Assembly: GCA_023846275.1 (NCBI GenBank)
Contig: CM043877.1
Location: 14,615,107 to 14,679,106 of the forward strand
DNA from: Vanilla planifolia
Lineage: Eukaryota > Streptophyta > Magnoliopsida > Asparagales > Orchidaceae
Reading direction: 5' to 3'
Length of the DNA: 64,000 bases
The notes under the pieces were generated by a model. That model made no database searches. It worked only from the letters and a program-made list of their open reading frames with translations, and had not been told where the DNA came from. Shown here in pieces: positions 23,051 to 34,900 of the stretch. The position numbers and the translations under genes were made by a program. Position 1 is the first letter of the stretch; each line of letters begins with the position of its first letter.

Positions 23051-24030
23051 GCCATAATCAGTGTTCCTTTAATATATCTTAGTATTCTTTTTACAACCAT
23101 CCAATGTGTTTCCTTTGGATTTTTCATATATCGACTAATGAGTCCAACAGAATATAGAATATCAGGTCTTGTGATAGTAAGGTAATGAAGACTACCTACA
23201 AGACTTTTAAATAAAGTAGAGTCAATATTATTTCCTTCTCCTTCTCTACTTATTTTTATTCTCACATCAAGTGGTGTTGCCACTGATTTATAATCTTCCA
23301 TTCTAAACTTCTTTAGAAGTTCAGTAGCATATCTTTTTTGAGAGATTTGGATTCTAGTTTTCATTTGCTTTACTTTCAAACCAAGAAAATATGACATTTC
23401 ACAATTATTTGTCATGTCAAATTCATGCTGCATAGTTCTTTTGAATTCTTGAAACAATTCAAAAGAATTTCTTGTATAAAACAAATCATCTACATAAAGA
23501 CAAACTATAAGAATATTATTTTGAGTTGTCTTAATGTAAAGTGCATGCTCAAATGGGCATTTTTGGAATCCATGTTGTTGAAGATATCCATCAATCTTGG
23601 TTTCCATGCTCTTGGTACTTATTTCAATCCATATAAAGCCTTTTTCAAATGATAAACTTTATGTGGATCACCCAAAATTTTGTAACCTTCAGGTTGATTG
23701 ATATAAACTTCTTCTTCTAAAACTCCATTCAAAAATGCAGATTTAACATCAAGTTGACATACCTTCCATCCATGATGTACTACAAGTGCTAAAATCAACT
23801 TCATTGTATCAAATCGAGCAACTGGAGCAAATACCTCGTTGTAGTCTATACCATATTTTTGCTTAAAGCCTTTTGCCACAAGTCTTGTCTTGTATCTATC
23901 AACTATTCCATCTGTTTTATGCTTGATCTTATAAACCCATTTAACTCCTATGTGTTTCTTTTGAGGAGGGAGTTCAACCAACTCCCATGTATTATTCTTT
24001 TCTATAGATACTATTTCTTCATCCATAGCT
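23050..24030 (-). pseudogene. Copia reverse transcriptase domain
   Basis: The frame at 24,026-23,619 has NNTWELVELPPQKKHIGVKW, RLVAKGFKQKYGIDYNEVFA, VCQLDVKSAFLNGVLEEEVY and QPEGY; a stop at 23,616 follows ALYGLK. The second frame, 23,607-22,981, has CLYVDDLFYTRNS (the YVDD catalytic box), then MSYFLGLKV and GSLHYLTITRPDI. Together they cover the full RVT_2 domain. The catalytic residues (LDVKSAFLNG and YVDD) are intact; only a frame break at 23,607-23,619 and a few substitutions disable it. Confidence 0.9.
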
Positions 24031-24129
24031 TTTTGTCAATTTATATATTGCACTGCTTCATCAAAAGAAATAAGTTCATAATCAGCAAAATAATAGAATA
24101 AGTTAGAATACTGAGACGTTTGCTATCTC

Positions 24130-25275
24130 TTGTAGACTTTTCATCTTTCTGCTTGAGTCAATAGGATGTGCTGTCTTTTGTATAATAATTATTCTTGAGA
24201 GAGAACTTGTTAGAGAATTCAAATCATGAGTTTGTTGATTTTAAATTTCTTCTTCTTGCCTAAGTGTGATAGTTTTATCATCCTTCTCTTCCATCCACTT
24301 CAAAGTATCTTCTTCTACAAACACAACATCATGACTAATAAATACCTTTTTGGTTAAAGGATTGTAAAGTTTGTAGGCTTTTGACTCCTCACTATAACCA
24401 ATGAATATGTATTTTTCACCTTTATCATCTAATTTCTTCCTTATTGCATTAGGTACCTATGCATATGCAATACAACCAAATATTCAAAAAAGAGAAACAC
24501 TTGGTGTATATCCACTCCAAGATTCTTGTGGAGTCATATAATGCATAGCTTTAGTAGGACATCGATTCAACAAATAAGTTGAACATGCAACTGCTTCTGC
24601 CTAAAATTCTTTTGGCATATTCCTCTCTCTCATCAATGTCCTTGTCATATCAAGGATAGTACGATTTCTTCTTTCAGCTACTTGATTTTGTTGTGGAGTA
24701 TAACTTGTGGTAAATTGATGTCATATACCTTCTTGCTTACATAATTGAATAAATTCATTTGAAGTGTATTTACCACCTCTATCAGATCTAAGGCATTAAA
24801 TGAATAGGCCACTCTCTTTTTCAACCTTACATTTGAACTCTTTAAATATGGAGATAGCAGCAAATTTCTCCTTAATAAAATATGTCCACATTTTTCTATT
24901 GAAATCATCTATGAAAGTGATAAAATATTTGTTACCTCCATCAAATAATGGCACCAATGGACCACAAATATCTGTATGAATAAGCTGCAACGGCCTTTTA
25001 GCTCTCCAAGTGTTATTCTTTTGAAATGGTAGATGATGTTGCTTTCCAAGTATACAAGCTTCACATATATGGTTTGGATCATCCAATAAAGGAAGACCTT
25101 TCATCATTCCTTCTTTTGCCAATAATTTCAAACCTCCAAAGTTAAGGTGACCATACCTTAGATGTCATTTCAAAGAATCATTTGAAAGATGCCCAAGATA
25201 ACAAACTTCACTTATTGATTTTAATTGAAGAGGAAACATGCGATTTGTCGACAACTTCACTTTAGTAATATTTCT
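24130..25275 (-). pseudogene. Copia GAG-pre-integrase and integrase
   Basis: Begins with a GHLNFGGLKLLAKEGMMKGL motif, then CEACILGKQHHLPF (zinc-binding CxxC half) and LIHTDICGPL (first catalytic Asp). ITFIDDFNRKMWTYFIK follows, then SDRGGKY (second catalytic Asp; G-G in place of G-x-E/N-Y) and the TPQQN motif. Frames are broken by stops at about 24,797, 24,718 and 24,600. The C-terminal part (KAYKLYNP, ISHDVVF) is readable near 24,330-24,380. Acts in intact copies to insert cDNA. Confidence 0.85.
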
Positions 25276-25640
25276 TCATTTTGAATCTTGCAAAAGAAGA
25301 TAACCATTCTCCATATGTATAATATATCCTTTCTTAATTAATTGCCTAAGGCTAAGAATATTACTTTTCATATCAGGAATAAAATATGCATCTGAAATAA
25401 TAATTGGAAACCCATTCTCTTTGTAAAGTTTTATATTACCTTTGCCTTCAACTCTCAACTTTGATGAGTCTCCAAGACTCACACTTGCTTGCATATTTTC
25501 AATTGACTCAAATAGATGTCTTTTTCCACACATATGGTTGCTTGCTCCTGAATCAAGAAACCATACATCTTTTTTTTCGTTGCCCTCTTTTTCAGCCAAT
25601 AAAGATATTAACTTTTCTTTTGATATTTCAGCATAGTTTG
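25276..25640 (-). pseudogene. Copia protease
   Basis: Frame 25,599-25,276 carries WFLDSGASNHMC, the aspartic protease signature of copia elements (DSGAS/T-xHM). It continues with VSLGDSSKLRVEGKGNIKL and the Tyr/Ile-rich segment leading to MKSNILSLRQL. The active Asp is present. A stop at 25,276 separates it from the pre-integrase region. Confidence 0.85.
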
Positions 25641-26532
25641 ATTGATTATTTTTATGCCAACAATCAGAAGCATAATGACCAAACTTATGATAATTGTAAC
25701 ATTCAATATTTCTACCTTATCCTTGACCTCGAGAAGAATTATTTCTTCAATGCCCGTGTTGAGTGTAAGATTGATTAAATTTCTGTTGAGATCTGTTTTG
25801 GAAACGACCTCTTCCACATCCTCGATATGAACCTCATCCTCTTCCTCTTGAATTTGAATTCTCTTTCTTTAATGTATTGTCTTCTTTCAAATTCAATTTT
25901 GATTCTAATACTTGATCAATAGGTGCAACTTCAGCCTTTTTCTTTAGTCTTTGCTCATGCATTTGTAAAGAACCCATTAGTTCTTCAATAGATAAAGTAC
26001 ATATATCTTTAAATTCTTCAATTGTTGTTACCACGTGTTCAAACATAGGAGTTAAAGAACGAAGTACCTTTTCAATGACATGTACATCGTTGATTTGTTC
26101 TCCATTTCTCTTCATCAAATTCACAATAGCAATCAAGCGTGAGACATAAATTGAGATAGTCTCATTTTAATTCATCTTTGCTTGCTCAAAATCACCCCTA
26201 AGGATTTGAAGCCGTACACGCTTCACCCGTTCAACACCTTTGAAGATTGTGTTGAGTTTACTCAAAACCTCTTTGCTTGTAGTCGCTGCTACAACTTTCT
26301 CAAAATTGGCTTCATCAAGTCCTTGATATATCAAGAACAATGCTTTTTTGTCTTTTCTCTGATTTTCTTTCAACAATTTCTTCTCCGCTTCAGTAGCATC
26401 TGATTCATCAAAGCCATTGATAACAATCTCCCAAAGGTCTTGTGAGCCAAGAAGGGCTTTAAATTGAATGCACCAATTATCATAATTTTCGTTCGTTAAT
26501 TTAGGAACAATCTGTTGCATAATTCCAGACAT
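25640..26532 (-). pseudogene. Copia gag (UBN2-type) with damaged CCHC knuckle
   Basis: Starts at ATG 26,532 (MSGIMQQIVPKLTNENYDNW), followed by a helical segment with LWEIVINGF, KALFLIYQGL and a central LRGDFEQAKMN, where a stop splits the frame at 26,167. The second half (26,136-25,834) has YVSRLI-type, VIEKVLRSLTPMFEHVVTTI and SIEELMGSLQMHEQRL, all hallmarks of plant copia gag. The knuckle near 25,700 reads ECYNYHKFGHYASDC: the second Cys is Tyr, so zinc binding is impaired. Length (about 290 codons) is normal for copia gag. I chose 26,532 because the gag signature starts there. Confidence 0.88.
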
Positions 26533-26632
26533 TGTAAATGAAAACACCCCTTTAAAAAAAACTTTGCTCTTCTCCCTTCGACGCTGCGGTGTTCGATCTA
26601 CTTCCTTCGCTCTGAGCCAATTATTGGGGATG

Positions 26633-26644
26633 GCTCTGATACCA
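26633..26644 (-). promoter_or_regulatory. Copia primer binding site (iMet tRNA)
   Basis: Minus strand reads TGGTATCAGAGC, an exact 12-base match to the usual initiator-Met-tRNA primer site, 6 bases inside the LTR end at 26,651. Confidence 0.92.
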
Positions 26645-26650
26645 CTTTGA

Positions 26651-26957
26651 TGGAAATAAAAGAGTAGGAAGAAATTTGAAAATGACAACGAAAGACTTAA
26701 GGAAGAGGAAGAGAATAGCTACGAATTTTTCATTCATAAAATTGCATATAATCACAATGAACCAATTACATCTATTTATAGTCAAGAAAAATATCTAATC
26801 TCCCAAATCTTTTCTCATAATTCAAAAGTTTGTTTCTAATCCCTAAAAATCCTCAAAATACTTAAAATATGCTAACCATGCTTAAAAGTACTAACAACTC
26901 CTTAAAAATGCTAACAAGCACTTGAAAAGTGCTAACCATCCTTAAAGTTTGCTAACA
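26651..26957 (-). repeat. Copia 5' LTR (307 bp)
   Basis: Bounded by TGTTAGC (26,957) and TTTCCA (26,651) on the minus strand, next to the PBS. It contains several GTTAGCA-type repeats (near 26,870-26,955), likely U3 regulatory direct repeats. No partner LTR exists because the 3' end of the element is lost. Confidence 0.85.
26772..26782 (-). promoter_or_regulatory. TATA box in the copia LTR
   Basis: Minus strand CTATAAATAGA, a consensus plant TATA box about 175 bp into the LTR. Confidence 0.7.
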
Positions 26958-27309
26958 GGAATCCTACAAATAAAGACTCCATTCTAGTGCAAAGGTAAAC
27001 AAAGAGATCAGCAAAGTAAAAGTTAGTTAATAAATTAGCTCAAATTCTCTCTTCTTTCCCTTAGAATAGTAATGCATTATAAAAGCTCAAAACAAGATCT
27101 TGCCCATCCATCAAAATGTAGGGAAATATGAGTTAAAAGGTTATGGAATAGAATTTTGGTCTACTAGTGGGCTTTTATTTCATAACAATACATGCATGCT
27201 TTTCTTGGGAAAGGTAAGCTAAAGATGTATTAGAAACGTGAAGCAGTCTATTGGAATTGCTTTAATATATATATCTGCAATATGAGTTGTAAAACATATG
27301 GAATGCAAA

Positions 27310-27530
27310 TTACTACACGGGCTACCAACTTATGAATGAAATTATAGACAATTTTAATGTGGTGAGTGTGAGCTCGTATGACTGGGTTGAAAGCCATATG
27401 TGCTTCTAAGCTGCTATCACATAATAATGTGTGAAAAGTAATATGAATTTCTCATGGTAGAAAGCAAAGGCAACGAATCTCAACTATAATAGAATACACG
27501 CCATTGTATTCTGCCTCTGATTTTTCTAGA
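27310..27530 (-). pseudogene. Copia RNase H remnant (second element)
   Basis: Minus strand: AEYNGVYSIIVEIRCLCFL, then HMAFNPVIRAHTHHIKIVYN and FIHKLVAR, the same segments as at 14,380-14,800. AEY is retained here but stops follow. Supports the shared origin of the two copia copies. Confidence 0.7.
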
Positions 27531-27868
27531 AAGACCTATCTATTTCTTTGCAGACAAGGACACCAAGTTGTTGCCAATGTACACACAAGTGCCATGGGTT
27601 GTTCGTTGATTGAATCCCACAGCATAGAAATATTAGTTGAAGGTGTAAAGACTACCATTAGAGGTAGTTCCTTTGAGATATTTAAATATCCCCTTGACTA
27701 GTTGTAATGTAAGGTTCTAGGACTATGGAGATACTTGCATAATTATTTATTGCATAATGTATGTCAGACGTGTAATTGTTAAGTATTTTAGTGCACTCAC
27801 CATCCTATAACAATTTTGTTCCTTCTAAAAAAATTTTAATACATCATTTTTAGTTCTCCAAACGATAT

Positions 27869-28051
27869 CTAAATAATAGGTGTAAGGTATAGCTTCATTG
27901 AGTTATGAGCCACAACGCCAAAAAAAAATAGACCACCCAAATCTCTGTAGTTAAATTGACTGCATAAAGTTGCAATGAAAGTTATTAACTGTGTATTATT
28001 TGATTTAGTTGCAACTAAATCATCAATGTATATTAATGCAAAGATTGACAT
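27869..28051 (-). pseudogene. Copia reverse transcriptase fragment
   Basis: A 60-codon frame reading ALIYIDDLVATKSNN, then a stretch ending FNYRDLGGLFFFGV. This is the copia catalytic box (YVDDxxxxG) and the downstream FxMxDLGxLxYFLGI motif. Ile replaces Val at the box, which is tolerated in related elements. The frame is truncated on both sides by stops. Confidence 0.7.
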
Positions 28052-28055
28052 ACTA

Positions 28056-28210
28056 GAAGTATGTTTTGCAAAGGTGAATTTGAAAGGTTATTTTGAAATC
28101 CTACTTTAACAAGTTAATAATATAGTGATTTATATGTATGTTTGGTAAAGGTGAATTTGAGAGGCTATTTTGAAATCCTACTTTAATAAGTAAATAATGT
28201 AGTTATTTAT
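28056..28210. repeat. Tandem duplication, about 77-bp unit
   Basis: Two adjacent copies with the landmark GGTGAATTTGA, then TTTTGAAATCCTACTTTAA. Lies within the second copia. Confidence 0.8.
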
Positions 28211-28829
28211 ATCAAGCTCTTGGAAATTGATTTAGTCCATAGAATACAATTTGTAGTAATCATTATATGTGTGGGATACTATTTTTCTATAAGCCCAGGT
28301 GATTGTTGCATATAAATTATATTGTCAAGATATCCATTTAGAAACATTTGTGGACATCAAGTTGCTTTGTTATTCAACCTTTAGCCATAGCTACAACAAT
28401 TATTGTTCACATGGTTGTAAGTTTAGCAAAAAAGACTACATGCTTGTCAAAAATCAAAGGACTTCTTATTGATGGGAACTCGTAACAACTAAATGTGCCT
28501 TATACCATTCAATTGAGCCATCATATTATTGTTTGACTTGGAAGACCCATTTATAATCAACTATATTCATACGATGTGTGTATTAGACAAGCACCCTTGT
28601 ATTATTTGACATGAGTGAGTCATACTTTTAACACACGGTCATCATGTTTATAGGCTTGAGTATATGAATCTGGCTCAGACAAAGTGGGGTAAATGATAGA
28701 GGAAAGTAGTGCTTGTGGAAGTGAATTTGGGACTCAACATTGTAGTTTGCAATGCATAGTCTTGAAGTTACAAGGAAAATTACTTAGATGAGATGATTTG
28801 TGGAGAGTAAGATGTGTGGAGTTAGAGGT

Positions 28830-28905
28830 TAAAGCTGTTAAGGGTGAAGGTATAGAAGGAAAGTGCATAAAAGCTGTTAAAGGTGAAGGTATAGAAGAAA
28901 AGTGA
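28830..28905. repeat. Tandem duplication, about 37-bp unit
   Basis: AAAGCTGTTAA(A/G)GGTGAAGG repeated with few changes, within the second copia. Confidence 0.8.
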
Positions 28906-29202
28906 GGTTGCATTGAAGGGGTAGAAGCAATTCTAGGTGTTGTAGAGGAATACATTGGAGTTGGAATATGTTAAATAAGAGATAGATCAAAGAATTTCAA
29001 TGAAGGAATGTTTGGGGTAGTATGGAGAAAGATGGCTGTGGAAAAAATGGGAATGCTTGCTCATGAAATGTAGCTTTACTTGAAATATAAATTTGTTTGA
29101 AATCTTAATTATCTATAGCTGTTGTGGCTAGTATCACAGTATCAATTTATTAGTATGATGCTAAGGTAACATTGGAAAACATAGACATCCATAGATTGCT
29201 AT

Positions 29203-29340
29203 AGTTAGGCCTTCAAACAAAGAATGTTGGAAAGAAGATGATTATTTAAGAAAGCTATTGCAGCAAATACAATAGTTAGGCCTTCAAACAAAGAATGCTA
29301 GAAAGAAGATTATTTAAGAAAGCTGTTGTAGCAAATACAA
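29203..29340. repeat. Tandem duplication, about 69-bp unit
   Basis: Two copies of TAGTTAGGCCTTCAAACAAA through GCAAATACAA, differing by a 3-bp indel and a few substitutions. Confidence 0.85.
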
Positions 29341-31185
29341 CGAGCTAGAAGCTCATTTGGAATCCCAACTATATGAAAGACACTCTCCTAATTCAACAAA
29401 GTTTCTATGTTTATGTTTGTCTATATCATTTTGTGCAGTAGAGTATAGATAGAATAGTCTTTGTTGAACGTTACGTTGAGTCAAAAAATGATTAAATTAT
29501 TTATTATAAATTTATTATTATTATCCTATTGAATAAATAAAATTTTTGAGAAAAATTATTTTCCAACATGGTTTTATATTGAATAAATATTGTATAGAAG
29601 ATACTGCATGACCACCAATTAATGTGCTTCACCCAAAGGGCACAGATAAAAGCAACTAATGACAAGTTACTTGTGTTAAGGGTATAATTGTGAAAAGGGT
29701 TTATGAAATATAATAGAAAAATAAGTAAATGGTTTGGAATTTTTCAATTGATATTATACATATGATGATTGACATGTACAATCTTTCTAATAAGATTATC
29801 CTTCACAATAAGGCCATCAACATTCAAAAGAAAAAACACGCCTATCTCTATGAGAAACTTGTCTTACATATAGCTAAAAGATTCTTTTTGAACTATGGAA
29901 CACAAAATGCTATGCATAATTAAAGGGCTACGCATACCATGGATAATAGCATTTTCAATATGAGTCATACATAATGGAGAACCATTGCCCCTCATAGGGC
30001 TATATTGACTATTTGGTAGTTGTCATACGTTTGGTCCTAATTTGAACTTTGGACATTATTGAGGTTAATAAATGATAGCTGATATTGTACGGTGCTTGTT
30101 GCATAAGCAAAGTTATTGTGTTGTGTCACACTCGAGTTGTTTAATCAACCCTATTACATGTATATTAAGTAGTTTGGTGTGAGATAGGAGTAGGAATAGA
30201 TATAGCTTTTAATGAAGAGTAATAGCTTAGCAACTTGTATAAGGATGTGTAGTATAGAAATTAACATTGAGGCCTTAATCATAGCTATGGCCATGAACAT
30301 GATGCCCTTTTTAATAGAAGGCACTAAGAGGTCTATCATCATCTGCAATGAGAGGTCTATCATCATTCAAAGGCTGGTAAGACATTTTACTTTAATGGGA
30401 TGATTCTTTTCCAAGGATCTCGACTGGTCATGTAAAGAGTGGATATGGACCTATGAGATGGGAGAAAGTCACTTTTAAAGTAGGTACCAAGCTTCAGAGG
30501 CAATGGTGCTGGATAACAAAAGGGAATGAATAGATGAAGCTGCAGTGGAGCTGAGGACAAGGCTATGTCTTTCCGTAAGGTACAAGTAAGAGTAAGGTTT
30601 CTAATAAGAACGGTTGGAGGGTGTAAGGGGTTGTTTGGACAAATAACATGTAATAAGTCATGCATGAGTAGCACTTCCTCAAACTATGATTTCTATTAAT
30701 AGATAGGTAATGCGGTCCATTAGCATAGGGAAATGATGGGAGATGTTAAAAGAAGTGGGAAGGAGAGAAGAAGAGTAAGTTAAAGAGTACAATAAAGAGT
30801 GAAGTGGTATCTTGTAACATTTGATATATGTAATGCTTCCCTGCAACCTCCAGGTTAATCTCCTACCTGTAAGAGTTAGGAAGAAAGCCTACAAACAAAG
30901 ATTCTAATGTAGTGCAAAAGGCAAACAAAGAGGTCAGCAAAGAGTCCAGTATGAGAGAAGCCCTAAATCTGTCTTTTGTCACTTCGAGTAGCAAATGATA
31001 CAATGCTTTACAAAGTCTTAAAGCAACATCCCAACCATCCATCAAAATTAAGAGAAGTAAAGTACAGCAAATAAAATATGGGATGGGCTTTTATTTCATA
31101 GCACGATATATAAGAGAATACCCACCATTGCACATATCTTGCATAACAATCTCTAGGTGAGTGACTCCTACCCTCATTAGTCTTA

Positions 31186-31690
31186 TGAAAATTCATGTAT
31201 AGTAAAGTTCTGTTGTACTACATTGCTGTAAACATTCTAGAAATAGCTCAGCTCATATTCTACTTTTAGTTATATTTTGAATTATTTATAGTAATCTTAG
31301 CTATTGAATACACATGATCACATTAATTCATTAGCTTTGTTTCTTACAGCAATAATGATCTGAATGAAGTGAGGTTAATGAGCTGGGAACTTATGGTCAA
31401 AACTTGATGTTAAATATAAAGTACATTTTTGAAGATAAAATTGTCTTCAAATTTTTTTTAAAAGACAGAATAAATGTTATAATAATTATAAACAAAAAAT
31501 TATAGTTCAAATTTTTTAAATTTTTGTAAAATTTGAAATATTTCATTATTAGGAGTTCGAACATAATTCTATTGTGTTAGAACACGATTTATTGAATTCA
31601 GGTTTCAACAATTCATTTTCTCTGAGTCGATCTCCCTTACAAAAACTGCAACAACTAGTGGCTAAATATTTGACTGCTTGATTGTTGCAG
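31186..31690. repeat. Segment B', right arm
   Basis: Reverse complement of 13,141-13,640. Adjacent to the 5' LTR of the second copia. Confidence 0.8.
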
Positions 31691-31940
31691 GTTGGAATAG
31701 AACATTAGACTGAAGGATCCTTGGGGAATTAAAAGGCATGTCCAAGGAAATGAATAGGTACAATCTTATTAGTCATCTGACTAGGTTTTACTTTGGATAT
31801 ATTAAGTCTAATACATTCGAATACAATTTGAACAAAAAAAATAAAACAAAAGTTGAATATGTATTAAGGATAACTTGGGAGGAATGTTTTATTACTAATA
31901 TCTTTATTCCATTCCATTATGCTTCTAGCATTAGAATCTT
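31691..31940. other. Right-arm segment missing from the left arm
   Basis: About 250 bp between B' and A' with no counterpart on the left arm, where the LINE sits instead. It holds a 71-codon frame (31,738-31,953) rich in Asn, Lys and Ile that resembles nothing I know; likely chance in AT-rich sequence. Confidence 0.6.
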
Positions 31941-34900
31941 TTTAATGTTATGATTGCAATTAAGTTGTGAGTTTAGAAAGTTTAATGTGAATAAAAATAT
32001 GGTTTTAATAAAAATCATTTCTGAAAATTTTTATATTATTGAATTTGACATCTTGAAAGATATCAAATAGATTGTTTGTTTATTTTTTTCTCATTTGCAT
32101 CTTTGTTATTTCTTAGAATATAGACAGTTTAAAGAAAAATGTTTTGAGAGAGCTTTTCTTGATTTCAAAATTAACTTTTATATTATTGAAATTGGTGGTT
32201 TTGTTTGATGGTTGTTTGTGAGTTTTGAAATAATGTTTGAAAATGAGGTTTTAAAAGTAAGTCTCTAAAAAAATAGTTTTGTGTATATGAAACTAGGGTT
32301 TGTCAAGAGTGTTTTAAAGTAGAATGCAAACAATGTTGTAAGTTTTTATGAGAACTATTATTTGATGGTTGTGAGACTGAGAAGAAAGCTTGTCTAATTT
32401 TTCTTATGTTTCAATGGAAGGGAGATTTTTTATGCAAGACTTTATGATGTTATGGCATGAAATTTGGAAGGAATTTGTTATTAATTTATGGATATTTGTT
32501 ATATTTTTAATTTAAAATGTGGTGCTTATAAATTTGAATCTAATTTTTTTTTCTTACTCTTAAAAACTAATGTAATAATGAAGATAATGTTCTAATCTTG
32601 GATTGCAAGCATATGAAATTATGGGGTACTATTTTTGTTTGTATTTCTTGGGTTTATTTTCGTTGTAAAATATATCACATATTTGAAAATGTTATTATGG
32701 AAAGTAGTCATGTATCAGTAATTTAAATGTTTAATTATTATTATTGAATGTTCAAAACTTTGAAGTTATAATTTTGTTTATAGTTTTTTAATGCTATTGT
32801 TAAGAAAATATGTAAGTCAGATTTCGATTAGTATTGCTTTGTAATACATTAAAAAAGGTTGTACTAGAAAAATGCTTTTCTTTTATGAAAATAAAACACT
32901 TTTCTATATCACAAATAAGATCATTATGACTTTGATGAAGGGCACATGTTACTTCATTATATGGATAATAATAGTTTATGGATTCTACAAGTCAACAATT
33001 GAATTTTAGAATGGCTTTGATCTCCGCATACTGTTATGAGATGCAAAGTTGAAGGAACCAAATTAGTCTTTATAACCATTTATTTAGTTAAAGCCAACCC
33101 TAGGTTAATTTTAGCATATAGAAAAATATCTATGGTTTGTGATAATCAAGACGAATTTAGCATAATTATCTACTCTCTAAAATCTTCAAATGAAATGTTA
33201 AGAATAGAATTACATATGGTAAAAGCTTTAGAAGGAATAAGTGCATATAGAGCATCTCCATTGAAATGCTTATTAGGTTAGAACAAAGAAAAGATATAGT
33301 AGCTCAAGAACAATATAGATCTATTGTCTTAAATATTATCTAATTAAATTAAAGCTCTTTTTGTTTTTTAACTCCTCAAGATTTTGACAAATAGGTAAAA
33401 AATTTTCAAATTTGGATAATTAATTTATTTTAGTTATAAGGAATCGCAACTTATCTCTACTTTATCATGAGTATTTTTTAGACAAGATGATTACATTTAA
33501 TAATTTCTTTGTTGACATCATCTAAAATTATGATGACAAAATGATAATGTAAGATCTTGTGGATGAATAAAAGAATATTCACATTCATGAATGAAAAATT
33601 TTAAGGAATTTCTATCTTTTTTTGGAAGTATCTTAAGGGGTCAATATTATCAAAAGTTTTTATTACCTTTATTACATTTCCAAAAATTATAGTGAAGTGT
33701 TAAGAATAGTTTTAAAATTTTATTTTACATGAAATCATAATTATATTTTCTTTTTTAATGAAGTCTGTTATAATATTCTATTGAAATGACCTTTTATTCA
33801 TGAATAAAAGGTGATTTGTTTACAATTAAAAAAAATCATGACAATGTGTTTAGTGAAGCTTATCAGCTAAACTCTAAAAAAGTGCTTTTTGCTATCTTTT
33901 TATCCCCCTCTTTGTTATTACTTTCTCATTGTTGTACTTGTATCACAATGCATATTAACATATATCACTTGATATTAAAGTTTTGTTCATTCTCTAATAT
34001 ATGATATCATAACTCATAAAAAATTAAAGAACTTTGAAGAACTTAGAGGACATCATGAAGTTTACAAATCTTTTATGGAGAGGATAATACCACAATGACT
34101 ATTCCAAATCAAACATTATTGTTTGGTATTTTATTATCCATTAAGTTTTATTTGAGATAGTATCTTTCTTTTTTGTTATTGTTGATTATTTATTTGGATT
34201 TAAAACAAACAAAAATTATTACTGTTCTATGAATATTTGATTTATTAGCAAAGTAATTATAATTTTACTACATAAAATTAAGTCATTCTCTCATAATATA
34301 TGCCATTAATCATATTAAATATCAACTTATATAAAACTATTCTGCTTAATTATCTCACTTATTAAATATTAATTTTAGCATAAAAATTAAAATTGAACTC
34401 TTAAATATATCTACTTGATTAATTTAGTAGGATTTTTTGATTTTTTATAATTTATTATTTGACTTTGCTCTAAATATTACAAAATTCAAAGAAAAATTCT
34501 CTCAAAAAATTTTAAAAACTTAAAATTTCATTATTTTAAAAATTATCTAGTTAACTATTTTTTTATATTTATATTTTGTTACACCTTTAAATTTGTCTTA
34601 TTTTATTATATTTTATTTACTTCTAAGATTACATAATGTCTCCCCAAAAAACTTTGTTTTGACTTTCATCATGGTCCTAATTATTAATCTTTGTAGCCAT
34701 AACTGTCATGTTTCTTAGATGATATTTGTTAAGAGAAACATTGTGAGCTTCATGATGATATTGTATGTCTTTAGTAATTGATTGTATACCCTTACACCTA
34801 TTACTCCTACTATTTTTCTAGTTTGTGCCACTACTTTCATTGGCTTTGTCATAACACATAAGGTAGAACTCTTCCATTAAGAACTTATAGAAATCACCAA

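Larger units (their letters stand above)
22708..26957 (-). mobile_element. Ty1/copia element, near complete but 3'-truncated
   Basis: Minus strand, high to low: 5' LTR (26,957-26,651), PBS, gag, CCHC knuckle, protease, GAG-pre-integrase, integrase, RT and RNase H, in canonical copia order. It stops at 22,708 just after the HGRSKHIETNF segment of RNase H, where segment E begins, so the RNase H end, polypurine tract and 3' LTR are lost. About ten stops or frameshifts are scattered through the coding part. It is better preserved than the other elements, so it is the younger copia here. Its 5' LTR cuts the 3' LTR of the second copia at 26,957. Confidence 0.9.
26958..31185 (-). mobile_element. Second, older copia element
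   Basis: Between LTR-like segments at about 31,185-30,865 (5') and 27,200-26,958 (3', cut by the younger copia). These two match each other and 14,850-15,080. The interior has RNase H at 27,310-27,530, an RT fragment at 27,869-28,051, and unreadable upstream sequence. Around 4.2 kb, about right for a copia element. No PBS is recognisable next to the 5' LTR. It carries several local tandem duplications (see the separate entries). Confidence 0.6.

Noticed and set aside
28056..29340. CRISPR-like or satellite array
   Set aside because: Only two copies per unit, units of different size, and the host is eukaryotic.
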